Source: Gliomastix tumulicola (lineage: Eukaryota > Ascomycota > Sordariomycetes > Hypocreales > Bionectriaceae). From it: a stretch of DNA of 64,000 nucleotides. The DNA lies in assembly GCA_001599755.1 (NCBI GenBank), contig BCHX01000001.1, positions 1,984,001-2,048,000 on the forward strand, read 5' to 3'. The notes under the pieces were generated by a model. It saw only the letters and a list, made by a program, of their open reading frames with translations, did no database searches and was not told the DNA's origin. Positions 32,945-45,363 of this stretch are shown piece after piece (within the stretch, counting starts at the first letter, position 1; every line of letters begins with the position of its first letter). Both the position numbers and the translations under genes were made by a program.

Positions 32945-35900
32945 ATGGTACGACTAAGGGAATTGCCCCGGACGGCAACATTCGCCTGGTCGTCAGGTTC
33001 CGAGAAGCCGCTGCTGGTCACTGGCACTCGAGCTGGTGCTGTGGATGCCGACTTTTCGGATGAGAGCAAATTGGAGCTCTGGGACCTATCACTCGATGAC
33101 CCCCAGCAAGGAATCGAACTCCAGCCTATTGCAAGCATTACAACTGAGTCCAGGTGCGACTCGGCTTGTCTTCCAAATATACCTAACCTCGGCTTGCTGA
33201 TGTTTGATGCAGGTTTTACGACATCGCTTGGGGTCCCCCAGACTCGGATCACCCGCAGGGTATCATCGCCGGAGCTCTCGAGAGCGGCTCGCTCGACCTC
33301 TGGGATGCTGAGAAGCTGCTCTCTGGAGCCGAGGATGCTCTTATCTCCCAGACCACGAAGCACACCGGCCCGATCAAAGCCTTGCAGTTCAATCCTCTGA
33401 AGCCGCAGATTCTCGCCACCGGCGGTGCCAAGGGAGAGCTCTTCATTTACGACGTCAACGACATTGGCAACCCGTTCCGACTTGGCAACGCCGCCGCTCG
33501 ATCTGACGATATCGATTGCCTAGCATGGAACCGGAAGGTATCGCATATTCTGGCGACTGGCGGGCCGGGCGGTTTCGTAACCGTGTGGGATTTGAAGACC
33601 AAGAAGGCGTCCCTCACACTTAATAACAACCGCAAGGCCGTCAGCTCTATCGCATGGGACCCGAATAACTCCACGAAGCTCCTCACGGCCACGTCCGACA
33701 ATAACACCCCTGTTATCCTCCTCTGGGATCTGCGCAATTCTAATGCGCCTGAGAGGACCCTCCAAGGCCATGAGCAGGGTGTTCTTTCCCTCTCGTGGTG
33801 CTCCCAGGATAGCGATCTTCTCCTGTCCTCCGGTCAGGATAACAAGACCATTGCCTGGAACCCGCAGACTGGCGAGCGTCTGGGCGAGTTCCCGGAAGTA
33901 ACCAACTGGACTTTCCTGGTTCGGTTCAACCCTCACAACCCCAACTTGTCCGCCACGGCAAGCTTCGATGGCAAGATCACCATCCAGACTCTGCAAAATA
34001 CCAACCCAGACACGTCGCAGACTGCCGCAGAAAAGAATTTAGATGATGAGGAGTTCTTCCGAGCCGCTCAGACGCAACCTCAGGGTGCCTCATGGTCCTT
34101 GAGCAAGGCTCCGAAGTGGTATGAGAGGCCCGTCGCTGTGTCATTTGGGTTCGGAGGCAAAATCGTGGTTGTGAAGCCGACTCCTTCTCAACCCGGCCAG
34201 AAACGGTCGTCTCAGATTACCATCACCAACTTTTCCGTCGACTCCGATGTGTCCCTAGCCACCGAGCAATTCCAGACTGCATTGGCCTCGGGAGATATCA
34301 CCGCCATCTGCGAAGACAAGATTGCGCAGGCCAAGACGGATGAAGAAAAGGCAGACTGGAAGGTGCTGGAGACTCTGGTGGGAGCCAATCCTCGAGAGAA
34401 GATTGTGGAATATCTGGGTTTCAACGAGGAAGACCTTGTTAACGGCGGGTCGAAGGAAACGGAGGACGCAAAGGATGAGAAAGACGACACCAAATTGACT
34501 GCTGCTGAGGCGAGTGAAAAGGAGAAGAAGAGGCTCTCCAACTTTTTCGACGGAGCGGAAGGCGACGGTGATGACTTCCTCAACCTGGCGGCCAACAAGG
34601 GTGCGAAGACTGATAACCCGTTCCATCTTTTCAGCGAGGGCGACAGCTCCGTGGAGAAGAATGTGACTAAGGCACTCATGCTGGGTAACTTTGCCAAGGC
34701 CGTCGATATCTGCCTGGAGGAGGACCGAATGGCAGACGCTTTTCTCATTGCAAACTGCGGCGGGCAGGAGCTCGTCGATAAGGTACAGGCCGCCTATCTC
34801 TCTCAGAAGACTGGTGGGCCAAGCTACCTGAGGCTGCTCGGCTCTGTGATCACGAAGAACCTGTGGGATGTGACATACAACGCAGATCTCGAGAACTGGA
34901 AGGAGACCATGGCCATCCTCTGCACCTTCTCCGATCCCATCGAGTTTCCTGACCTCTGTGAGGCTCTTGGTGACCGGATCAATGAAAGCGGTGCCAGGAA
35001 GGACGCCTCGTTCTGCTACCTGGTGGGCTCGAAGCTCGAGAAGGTCGTGTCTATCTGGGTCGCGGAGCTCCAGGAGGCCGAGCAAGCTGGTATTCAGCAG
35101 CCTTCAGAGGACTCGACCTTCTCGGTCCACGCAAGGTCGCTTCAAAGCTTCATCGAGAAAGTGACCGTCTTCCGACAGGTCAGCCAGTTCAAGGATGGCG
35201 AGAAGGGGTTGACCTCTGGTTGGAAGCTTGCGACACTCTACGACAAGTACACCGAGTACGCCGATATCCTGGCAGGCCAGGGACAACTCCAAGTTGCCCA
35301 GCGGTACCTAGATCTTCTGCCCTCCAGCTACCCTGCCGCTGAGCTCGCTAGGAACCGCGTCAGGCTAGCTACACAGAAGAGTGTGCCCCAGGCCACCGCC
35401 GCCAGGCAGCCCTCTACTGCTCCCCGCTCCTCTTCCAGAGTCCAGCCGACCACCATCGGCTACCAGCCTCCTCAGTCTGTTCCTGCTGCCCCCACCAACC
35501 CATACGGTGGCGTGGCTCAGCCTCCCGCTCCCGTGCAACAGCAGCAGCAGCAGCAGCAGCCTCGGCAGTACATCCCCCCGCAGAATCCCTATGCGCCGCC
35601 TCAGCCTAACTTCCATACTGGAGGCCACCCTGGGTACCCTGGGCCTGCCACCGCTCCTCCTCCCATTGGTGGCCCTCCCAGGAACGCGACTCCCTCTGGG
35701 CCCCCGCCTGCGGCAACTGTGAGGAATATGGAAAGCTGGAATGATGTCCCCGTTGTGGCAAAGGCGCCTCCGCGAAGAGGCACCCCCAGCAGGGCAGCAA
35801 TCACCTCTCCTTTCCCTAACCAGCAGAGCCCAGCAGCTGTCCCACCGCCCCCAACCGGTCCATATGGTCAGAGGTCCAGCCCTCCTCCTCCTCCTCCGCC

Positions 35901-36848
35901 AAAGGGCCCTGCTCCTGCTCGCGTCCAGTCCCCTCTTGCTGGACCTCCTCAAGGATTCCAGGCTCCGCCTCGGCCATCCTCTTCCGCCGCCAACCAGTAC
36001 GCTCCGCCTCCGCATCTGGCTGGAGGCTCTCCGTCGCAGCCGCCTCACGTTCCCCCTTCCACATCCCCATACAGCGCTCCCCATGCCGCGCCGCCGCCGG
36101 CCAACAGATACGCGCCGACGCCATCGGCCCAGCAGCCTGTGTCTCAACCTCCGGTAGGGTCTACTGCTCCCCCTCCCGGGCCTGCATCGCGCCCTCCTCC
36201 GGCTGGCTCATTCGGGGCACCACCTCCGTCGTCAACTCCCGGGAACCAGTATGCTCCTTCGCCTTATGCCCCGCCAGTAGCGCAGCAACAAGGGCCCCCT
36301 CAGGGACCTCCTCAGGGACCTCCGCAAGGGCTGCCTACCGGACCCCCTCCAGGTGGGAGACCTGGGCCTCCGCCCTCAGTCGGAAGTTCATCAGCTCCCC
36401 CGCCTCCGCAGGCAGCGGCTGCACCTCCGAAGCCCAAGCACCCGCCTGGCGATCGATCGCACGTTCCTCCCCCTGCTCAGCCTCTGGTTGACATCCTCAG
36501 CCAAGACATGCAGCGGGTCGCTGCGCAGGCACCGGCAACATTCGCACCGCAGGTCAAGGATACTCAAAAGAGGCTAAACCTTCTATTCGATCATCTCAAC
36601 AACGAGGAGCTTGTGCAACCGGCCACGATCGAGCAGCTCGTGGAGCTAGCTCAGGCCATTGAGTCGAAGGACTACGCTACTGCCCAGAAGCTCCAGGTCG
36701 AGATTCAGCGGGACAAGACGGATGAATGCGGGAACTGGATGGTACGTATCTAGGTGATCCCAAGCTCCAACAAGGGGCAGCCAGCTGACATTCTTTTCTC
36801 TAGGTCGGTGTGAAGCGACTCATCAGCATGAGCAAGGCAACGCCTTGA
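32945..36848 (+). CDS. sec31: COPII outer-coat protein Sec31
   Basis: Sec31 with Sec13 forms the outer cage of COPII vesicles leaving the ER. Three exons (32945-33153, 33213-36741, 36804-36848) give 1260 residues, close to yeast Sec31. The WD40 propeller lies at about 1-330 (for example LELWDLS, VTVWDLKTKKA, ILLWDLRNSN, TIAWNPQTGE). The Sec13-binding insert and alpha-solenoid follow to about 760, with FLIANCGGQELVDK typical of Sec31. Residues about 790-1140 are Pro/Gly/Gln-rich, including a Gln run (35540-35560), and recruit Sec23. The C-terminal helical domain starts near 1150 (RLNLLFDHLNNEEL). The last exon encodes VGVKRLISMSKATP. Confidence 0.96.
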
Positions 36849-37562
36849 GTCAGGTTGTTACAACACAGCGAATGCCTTGTTTCTGAATCCCAGCGGCATA
36901 TATTTACTTTAACGCATGTTAGTGCTCAAATCAGGGGAGGGAGTCATTGGGTCCGCGGGAACATGTTAGAGTTAGAGAAAATGAAAGCGGAGGAAAAGGT
37001 GCCGGAAGCGTGTCTTGGGCAAATGCAACAGATTTCAAATAATTGCGAGCTTCTGTGGGCTGGTGCTGACTCCGGCCACAGAGAAAAAACGGTGAAGTCA
37101 TCCATGTGAGATTCAAAACTATCCAACAGGGTGTCACCTCACCTTCAACGCACCACCCTCACGCACTAGCTCAGAGTCTCGATGCTCGGGAGGGATGCAG
37201 AACAATGCAGATGGGAGAGGAAAGGTCAGAGATTGACCCAACCAGGCGGGTGCATCGGCCTGCCGTGGGTGTTGGGGACACCCCCTTTCGTTCCCTCGTC
37301 TCTGGACGATAGTTTCTGCTATAACCAACCCGGCTATCCCGTTGTTGAGCATGCCAGTCTACAAATAAAGGGTTCAGGCATCAGCTCTATTATAAGGATT
37401 TGGTGCTCCCCCTTCGTCCTCATCTTACACCGTGTGCTGTATCTGGTAGTTTTGCGTTGCCCTCCCTGTATGTGTATCCCTTCAGCCTCTTTGCTTCAGC
37501 TTTCCGTCCCACTAACTACGAGTCACCATCCAGCTTGTACGAAACACTACCTCACTTTCAAG
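36849..37562. promoter_or_regulatory. Intergenic, upstream region of the lsdA-like gene
   Basis: TATA-like sequences lie at 37361-37370 (ACAAATAAAG) and 37386-37395 (CTATTATAAG), about 170-200 nt before the start codon, followed by pyrimidine-rich leader. This points to a regulated, strongly transcribed gene. Confidence 0.4.
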
Positions 37563-38711
37563 ATGATCTGGTCCAAGATCCTGGCCCCGGCGGCTCTCTT
37601 CGGAGCTGCGTATGCCGGCAAGATCCCCCGAGCGTATGGAGAGCCCTCGGCCAACGGCTTCCCCAACCCCAACGCGGATCAGCAGGTGGCCATCGCGAAG
37701 CAGGCTGGCGGCAAGCTGCCCAACTCGCCGCCTGCCTCGTCTCTTGGTGACAACACCGCGACGGCGTTCCAGCTCATCGCGTTCAATGAGCTGTTTGAGA
37801 CGTCCTTCTTCACCTCGTTGATCAACAACATCACGAGCGGTGTTCCCGGGTATGAGGCGCCTGCTGGTGCTCTCGACACCATCATTGCTGTCCAGGCTGT
37901 ATGTTTTTCCCGATTGCCTTCTCTTGAAGCGGTGTTAATGTGGTATGTTCTGTTTTAGCAAGAGGAGCTGCACGCCATCGGGGCCATCTCCACGCTCAAG
38001 GCGGCTGGACGGTTCGCCCCCTCGCCGTGCGAGTACCAGTTCCCCGTGACGACCTTCAAGGACGCCATCGCGCTCGCCGAGACTTTCACGGCCGTCGTCC
38101 TGGGCGCGCTGCAGGACGCCAACGTCCTCTTCACGGGCGACGGTGCGCCCGGCCCGGTCCGCCTCGTCTCGTCCGTCATCGGCCAGGAGGGCGAGCAGAA
38201 CGGCTACTACCGCGTGCTCCTCGAGCGCATCCCACCCGAGTCGCCCTTCCTGACTACGGTCCCGGGCCCCTTCGCCTTCTCGGCCCTCCAGCTCTTCGTC
38301 GTCCCGGGATCCTGCCCGTTCCCGCTCAGCGACATCAACCTGCCCATCTTCCCGACCATCAAGACCAACGGCGGGCCCGTCGCGCTCCTCCAGCCCGGCG
38401 ACCAGACGCTCCGCTTCGAGGTCGACCTCTCGGGCGTCGAGGCCGCGGGCCCGTACGTCGGCGGCGACGGCAGCGGCCTCTACCTCACGTACACGACGGG
38501 CCAGCAGCTGCCCTTCTCCGTCGACATCACCGGCGTCTCGTGGCAGGGCAGCGTCATCAGCTTCGAGGCCAACTTCCCCTACGAGGAGTACGTCATGCAC
38601 GGCTTCAGCCACGGCGCGCTGACCACGTCCAACTCGTTTGCGAGCGTGGATGCCCTCGTCCCGGCTACGCTTGCGGCTCCCGCTGTCATCCAGGTCAACA
38701 ATGCGCTCTAG
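37563..38711 (+). CDS. LsdA/Rds1-like secreted ferritin-like protein
   Basis: Two exons (37563-37898 and 37959-38711) give 362 residues. A signal peptide is clear: MIWSKILAPAALFGAAYAGK. A ferritin-like domain follows at about 60-230, with helices containing FQLIAFNELFETSFFTSL and QEELHAIGAISTLKAAGRF; the Glu and His residues of such helices can bind metal. The C-terminal part is a beta-rich region. It matches the family of Aspergillus LsdA (late sexual development) and S. pombe Rds1 (stress response). Strong third-position C bias suggests high expression. The biochemical role of the family is not known. Confidence 0.87.
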
Positions 38712-39298
38712 ACAAAGAAAGGGGGGGTTCAACTCGTAAAGTTCTGGAAAAGGGGGTGTGTGGGTGAGTGAGTGAATGCGGCGGTAATGGGAGGGGATGG
38801 TTTCGGTTTGTATCGCATTGGAATTTGTGCTTGTCATGGATTTTTGGTAGTAAAGTTCAAGTGTTCCACATTATATGAGGGATGTTCTATCTACTGGTAT
38901 GGGATGCCAAAGCATGGTGATTTTGAGTTCGAGGGTCTAGATTCGTTAACCACGGGGAAATCTGCTTGCGGCTGACAGTGGAAGCCCTGAAAAGAGCTCA
39001 TCGTAAGACCCAGGGCTATACGGTGTAAGTGTACTAGTAGTTGACCAAGTAAGGTAGTTGTCAAACTTGTCCAGTCGGATGGACGTCAAAGTGGTGACGA
39101 TACTATAGGGTAGGCAGGTCACTGGCCCAATGACGTGGGCCAATAACGGGGACAGCTTGAGGGTTGAGGATCTGGACTTCACCCCACGAAATTACAACAT
39201 AAGAGCAGCAACACACGACACAACCCGTTTCCGTACCGCAAACGCTCCGCGCTAATTATAGCCTTTCTCCCAACAAGGAATCAAGGGACTTGCTTGCC
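38712..39298. other. Intergenic, get2 promoter
   Basis: No gene is seen between the lsdA-like gene and get2. Confidence 0.5.
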
Positions 39299-40330
39299 AT
39301 GGCAGACAGCACCGCGACGTCGAGTGACGCTGCCGCTCAGCGAGCCTCCGAGCAGGCACGGCTTCGAAGGGAGCGGAGGGAGGCCAAGCTCAAGGCCGGA
39401 GGCTCAGCCCGCCTGAACAAGATTACCGGTCTGGGTGGCCGTCCGGAAGAAGGTGAGTGAGCGAGCTTTTGGGCGTTCCCTTTCTTTATCTGAGAATTCT
39501 TGCTAACAAGACGCATAGAAAATGCTCCCACCCCTGCTCCTGCTGCCGCCGCCGAAACCACAGCCCCTCGCCCGACGGCGACTGAGGGCGACCCGGACGA
39601 GGTGGACATCTCCCAGCACTTCTTCGTGCCCAAGGCGACGCAGCGCCCGACGGTCCTCCCCTCGGCAGGCGGCGAGCCACAGCTATCCGACACGGCGCTG
39701 CGGGACATGATGCTGGGATACGAGACCGCGACCCCGCCACTGAACGGACAGAACCCGACGGGCACCCCCGCGGGCGCAGGCGCGGGCGCGGGCGCGGCAG
39801 AGGATGACCCCATGATGAAGATGCTCAGCCAGATGATGGGCGGCGCCAACATCCCGGGATTCCCGCCGGCCAACGGTGCACCCGGTGCCTCGCCCTTCGC
39901 CAACCTCACCCAGCAACAGCAGCAGCAGAGCCAGCCGCTGGACCCTTACACGGCCCTCTGGCGTGTGCTCCATGCTATCGTCGCCATCAGTCTCGGACTG
40001 TACATCGCCGTCCTGACACCATTCACGGGCACGAAGATCGAGCGGGAGCGGCACGCCATCTCTGACGAGGAGAACCAGCACCGCAAGGATTTGTTCTTCT
40101 GGGTATTTGCCACCGCCGAGGCGGGCCTCCTGACGGCGCGAATGTTCCTCGATAGCAAGCGGCCGCCGCCCTCGGGCTTCGTGAGGACGGCTGTGGGATA
40201 CCTGCCGGAGCCGTTCAAGGGATACGTGGAGGTGCTGCTGCGCTACCTGCAGATGCTCACTACGGTGCGGGCTGATATCCTGGCGTGTATGTTTGTGCTG
40301 GGTGTTTGCGCGTGGTTGAGGGCTGAATGA
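39299..40330 (+). CDS. get2: GET complex receptor subunit Get2
   Basis: Get2 with Get1 forms the ER receptor for Get3 carrying tail-anchored proteins. Two exons (39299-39452, 39519-40330) give 321 residues. Near the N-terminus a basic helix (ARLRRERREAKLKAGGSARL) is the Get3-binding motif of the family. A disordered Pro/Ala/Gly-rich linker follows (about 50-215). Three membrane segments lie in the last third, for example VLHAIVAISLGLYIAVL, FFWVFATAEAGLLTARMFL and the final ILACMFVLGVCAWLRAE. The order matches Get2. Confidence 0.88.
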
Positions 40331-40511
40331 GTATGTGACATGTGGTTGGTTGTACGGGATAAGCGCGAGTGCCAAATTAGGGGCTTAACTAGAACATAGA
40401 CTGTGGCATAGGATCAATGATTACTACGACTATGATGAACGCACCAGTATGAATCGTCTCATTATGATGCTCTCCATGTGCTGTACAATATTAATTAAGA
40501 CATTGGTTGTT

Positions 40512-42155
40512 TTAGGTCCTCATGACCATGTTCAGCAGGCCTCCGAGCACGCCCCTAACTCGCTTCGGATTCTCCAACACGCATGTCATGATGACGGCTG
40601 CGCTGGCCGAAAAGACAACCGTCTCGCGCCACTGCTTGTCCAGAGGGTACTTGCGAGGCAGAACCGTAGCCAGCGCCCTTGGGGCCACGAACAGGGCCAT
40701 ATCCTTTCGTCGCCCGGCCGTCTCGATCAACACGCTCCATCCGCAGAGGAAGCAGCCCGTGCCGACGCAAAGACCGGCATCGATGCGCTGACGGCAGGGG
40801 ATATCGTTGCCCAGCAGGCGAGGTCCCACCCGTGTCCTCCCCAGACACACGCCGTAGTAGAAGAGTGTGATGAAGACACCGAGGAACGCAGAGGAGCGCG
40901 AGGCGGAGAGCAAGGCGAAGACAAAGTTCTTCCTGGTCGGCTTGCGGAGCTTGAAGGCCAGGGCGAGGGGCAGGTAGGTGTACATTGCCCACTTCCAGGA
41001 GCGGGCGAAGCGGCTGACGGCGTGGTACTCGCAGGACGAACCGCAGCCCATGTGCACCATTTCGCAGGGGAAGGGGATCGTCTTGGCGGGATCGCCCCAT
41101 TCGAGAGGCCATTTGTAGTCGGCACTCATGGAGCCCAGGAGCGGTGCCTGGCCGGTCTCCTCGCCGTACCGCAGCTCGCCTTTCTTGCAGCGTCGTAGCG
41201 CTTCGATGAGACGAAGGTCGACCATGGCGGCGGACGTGATCCATTTGTTGTAGCTACGGGGAAGCCTGTCGGGGTGGTAGAACCACGACCACATGATGAA
41301 GGCACATGACACGGCGAAGACGAATGGGTCCACGAAGTTGGATGCCAGCTGCTCGACCTGGAGAGTGTGAATGCCAGTCTTCTACTGAGTGATGTGGTGA
41401 AGGCTTACCTTTGTCCATTTCTGGGCCCCTTTCCGGCGGGTAGCGTGTTGGGACCAGAGCTCGCCTACAAGAACGTCGAGTGCTCTGGTGACAGTGAAGA
41501 GCGTCAAGTCTAGTGTCCGACCTCCAAGCTTCACCTTGCGCGTTCCATTCGAGTCTTCAACCGTCTTGGTGAACGCCGGGCTGTGGTTCGCCTGTAGGAG
41601 CTGATACCCTAGGCAGGCTGAAATGAACGTTGAGAGCCATCTCGAGAGCCGTAGACGGGCGTTTATGCTTAGTCCCTTCGCCCATCGTGAGAAGACAGCT
41701 AGCAGGGGACCCTGTGAAGCGTGTTAGCTGGATCCTGCATGACCATCGGGCATCCTTTTTGAATAATAGCCCCATCGATATTGGATTATAGCACGTACTC
41801 GCAGAAACGTGCTCCCGCCTACGAGAACGGCACAGAATGTGGGGAAGCGCTCGAACTCGAAGCCGGTGCGGATGATATGCAGTGCAGACTCCAAAAACGA
41901 CGTCTTCTTGTCCTTGTCCTCCTCACACGTCTGGCACTTCTTCTTTGATCTCCTTGAAACATGCTGAAGAATCAGTGTCAACAGTCGCGGGCCTACGGCG
42001 GAGGCATAGCCGATGAGATAGGCCCGCAGGACTGGACGGAGTAAGGGAGGGACTGTTGCCAGCGCAAGTGCATGCTTCTTCGCGCCGCCTCTGTACTGTA
42101 CGACCGTGGATGTGCTGGAGCTGCTTCCACCCTGAGGTGGCGGCGTTAGGGGCAT
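40512..42155 (-). CDS. TMEM135-like multi-pass membrane protein
   Basis: Three exons are joined by introns near 41345-41409 and 41713-41796. The first (from ATG 42155) carries a cysteine pair in a basic stretch (SKKKCQTCEEDKDKK). The last has several membrane helices and a cysteine-rich segment (MGCGSSCEYH), then GCFLCGWSVLIET and MALFVAPRALATVLP, the signature at the end of TMEM135 proteins. The animal protein acts in mitochondrial and peroxisomal dynamics and lipid handling; the fungal role is not known. The gene ends 181 bp from the get2 3' end, in convergent orientation. Confidence 0.8.
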
Positions 42156-42715
42156 TCTATCATGAACGATATGTTCAGTCCCAAGTCGCTTGCTGGTCAC
42201 GTCCGGGGGGGCTTGCGGTCATTCTAATGACCACAGCCGTGATCTGAAATGAAGGAAATATGACGCCGACTGGGGTAAAAGGCCCTAAATGAGAGATAGA
42301 ATCGAAAGACGAAGATAATTAAGAATTTAAATTAGAGACAAAGATGCAGCCATATCCTCATACCAGAATGCCGTTGATGAAATTGAGTTGGAAAGGGGAG
42401 TGAGGTTCAAGGGAGGTGAGACCCGCTTAGTCAGTAAGACCGGTAGCGCGCCTCGGTTGAACTCAATTGGACGCTTAATTTGACTGGGGAAAGAGCTTCG
42501 TTGGCTTGTGAATGTCGCTGTCCTGCACCAGCAGTGCAGCACCATCAAAGGACAAAAGGACCTTGGTTCGAATTTGCATGTGCTTGGACGGGGGTATCAA
42601 CTGTTTCTACATAAATGGAGCGGGAGTGGGTGCTCGTGATACTGTTACAAGATCAAAATTGATCCGACGACAAAAAGATGGGATCGCTCGCTAATAAAAC
42701 CAGAATCGGGAGCGT
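42156..42715. other. Intergenic
   Basis: The stretch contains the 5' flank of the TMEM135-like gene and the 3' flank of the hydrolase gene. No further gene is seen. Confidence 0.5.
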
Positions 42716-43840
42716 CTATGATGCCTCCCAGACCCAACCGTGGTCCTGATGGACCTCTTGAATTAGGTCTAATCCCTCTTTCCATGCCACCATCTTCTTG
42801 GAGACGGGGACGACCGCGTTCGGGACTGCGTCTGCTCGTTAGATATCTGATCGTCGTGGTGCCTCTGATTGTTGGGATACGGGTTACTCACCTTCGAGGA
42901 ATCCGTGGAACATGTCTTCCATCCAGAAGCTCGATATCTTTCTCCACTTTTCGCCCTTGGCCTCACTCTCCTCCTTGATCCGCTGGACAAACTCCAGAAT
43001 TTCTTTCGGGAGAATATCTATGCGTGGCACGACAAACAGCATCTTGGGCGGCAGAGTTTCGAGCTTGGCCAGGGTTGGATTCATGCGCGGGCTGCCTCCC
43101 ATCGTGGCCTTCACGGGCCCGGCATACGAGTCGTACAGCGGCTGCATGAACGCCATCGGATCCTTGTCGAAGCCTTCGATCTTGGGCTTCTCCCAGGGCG
43201 CCGGGCGCATGTCCACAGGGCCGTAGAAGGTCACAGAGCCCTTGATGGCCGTCTTAGCAGGCGCATGGCACGCTGGTGCTTGTGTGGCAGCCAGGACAAG
43301 TGTCCCGCCAGCCGACGATCCGGACACCGTCATGAGCGTAGGGTCTGCGCCGTATTTCGAGGCAGCGTTGGCCTGGAGCCAGGCGATGGCGGCGTCGACA
43401 TCGTCGGGGGCCGCAGGAAAGGGGTCAACGGGCGCCAGACGATAGGACAGCGCCACGACAACGGCTCCTGTGCGTCGTGCCACGAGGTCGCACCAGGGAG
43501 CATCTGCTTCAGGATAGCCTCCGATGAATCCGCCTGGGTGGGCATCGACGTGCAACGGACGGAGTAGCCGGCCGTGAGTGCCGTTTTCCTCGCCGGACGG
43601 GTCCGCTTGCTTGAACACGAGGACCCGGAGTTCGCGACCCGATCCGACGGGGATGTAGTCTACCTTGAAGGGCCGGCTAAACAGGTAAGGCACCGAGGTG
43701 ATGGCATTGAGCAATACGGAAAGAGGCTGGAAGGCCAGCAATCGCCATCGTAAAGTCCACGGAAGATGTCGGCCGCGCCAGAGGGCGTCGATGGCTGGCC
43801 TGAAGAGCAGTGACAGGACGTGTCGTGCTGTACGAATCAT
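42716..43840 (-). CDS. Alpha/beta hydrolase of the hormone-sensitive-lipase type
   Basis: Two exons (42892-43840 and 42716-42831) give 354 residues. Catalytic parts are visible: the nucleophile elbow GSSAGG near residue 172, an Asp in PRIDILP near 278, and a His in DMFHGFLEG near 313. The oxyanion motif, usually HGGG or HGGA, reads HPGGFIGGYPEAD near residue 103. The N-terminus has a hydrophobic, amphipathic stretch (about 1-55) that may be a membrane anchor. Such enzymes hydrolyse small esters or xenobiotics; the substrate is unknown. The last exon encodes the terminal helix (VSKKMVAWKEGLDLIQEVHQ). Confidence 0.87.
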
Positions 43841-45363
43841 GGCATGGACACTGGGTAGTATGGTTTTGCTACTGATTTAGGGGAGGGAGAACGCAGAAAC
43901 GTCAATCGCAAACGGCTTTCAGCCGCTCCTGGCTAGGTTTAATACTGGCTGCTACTCTGGCGAGCCATCCCTAAGAGTCACATATACGACGCGATACGAC
44001 ACCCAGGCGGGAATATTCGGGCTAGCAGCGCGGGCTGTCGGGACTGAGGCGCTTGGGAGAGACTGCCCCACAAGCCTCCAAAAGCAGCTCCAAGATTCCT
44101 TTGGGGAGGGATGGGAGAGAGCAAAAATCAAGCTTCGGTGTAGTTGCTCGAGGCGTAGGGTAGCTCGGTAGAATTGTATTGATTGCCCGTGCATTGTCCA
44201 TTCAAGCTCAGCTTCAAGCTCGGATTTAAGAGCTGCAGCTTGCCGGCACAATCATGACCCTTTGGAGGTATGACTCACCGGGGACCTGCACCAGTCACGG
44301 CATCTGCTTGCCCCTCGCCACTGCACTGCGGCCGCCCGCTGGAATGTCGCACAGAAACCCAAAGGGCCAATTACTAATGACAAAGAGCTCCTTGGAGCTC
44401 TCAAACGACGGGAATGTGCTGGTGGTGGTGGTGGTGGTGGTGGCGGCGTACTGAAGCGGGGAGCTTTATTAGCCACCAGCCCGTCCATCCGTTGGAGAGG
44501 GGAGGGTTACTGCCCTTCACCAAAACGCACGGCCGTGGCCAAGCGTCTAGAATGCCACCACCCAGTCATGCTGGTCTCTTTTTGGCTCGGACTTAGGAAG
44601 ACGGGAGGAATTCAGAGCTGCCCGTCATGGAAGGCAGCTAATAACACGATAGCTGGGCGTCTACTGCCTCTACCAGCGCGGGACTCAGGCCACTTCAGGG
44701 ATGGCGAGAGAGCTGGGCTGGCTGCTGATCAGCATAACCCCGCTCTAGCGACAAAGAGGGACTTCTGGTGACCTTGGACCGCGATGGAGGGGCTTGCAGA
44801 AGCCCCGCTTGAGGCAAGAAAGAAAAGTGAACAAGGGCAGGTGCATGGGCGGAACGGGGTCATCTGTAAGTACCTCTTTCGTACTGCCCGACACAACTGC
44901 GTCCAGGGCCTCATGGTGGGGCTCTGCTATCGTGCTATGGTGATTTTTTTTCTTCTCTCGTTGGCGCAAAAGTCTCGCACTGGCTTGTTGATGATTCCTC
45001 GCAGCCCACCGGTGAGCCCAAATAGGTCGCCGCGAGGAGTCACCCAGGAGTCACCGGGAGTTTTCTATAATACGTACTGCCTCCCTCTCACCTCGTGCTT
45101 TGCTTTTACACCGTGATTACTGAGCCTGAGGGCAAACAATAAATAGCAGATAGTAGAACCAACAACGGTGGTGGTGGTAGAGAGCAAAAAAAAAAAAATC
45201 ACTGTGCGCGCTGTCCCACCCACTCGATCTGAGACGTCAACTTACGCGGGGCCATAAAATACTTCTAACCCCGCTCATCCCACATCACCACCGTCAACCG
45301 CCCAACTTTTTCCTTTCAACTCCAGGCATTTGAGGCCAGGTTAAAGCAAAAAACACCGCCAAG
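43841..45363. promoter_or_regulatory. Divergent upstream region of the hydrolase and EF-2 genes
   Basis: No gene is supported in these 1.5 kb. On the EF-2 side a TATA-like CATAAAAT is at 45253-45260, about 105 nt before the start codon, followed by a pyrimidine tract (45306-45323), a usual layout for highly expressed fungal genes. An A tract is at 45187-45198. Confidence 0.5.
44421..44443 (+). repeat. GGT trinucleotide microsatellite
   Basis: Seven to eight uninterrupted GGT units stand in intergenic DNA between the hydrolase and EF-2 genes. Confidence 0.9.

Noticed and set aside
35365..36147. 260-codon antisense frame in sec31
   Set aside because: It lies opposite the proline-rich part of Sec31; the CCN codons give Gly/Arg-rich antisense reading by chance.
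37935..38837. 300-codon minus-strand frame and 275-codon plus-strand frame (37940-38767) over the lsdA-like gene
   Set aside because: Both overlap an exon with clear ferritin-like coding sequence; high third-position C removes stops in other frames. Their products are low-complexity Arg/Glu/Gly-rich.
40449..41198. 249-codon plus-strand frame opposite the TMEM135-like gene
   Set aside because: The minus strand encodes clear membrane helices and a family signature; the plus reading is incidental.
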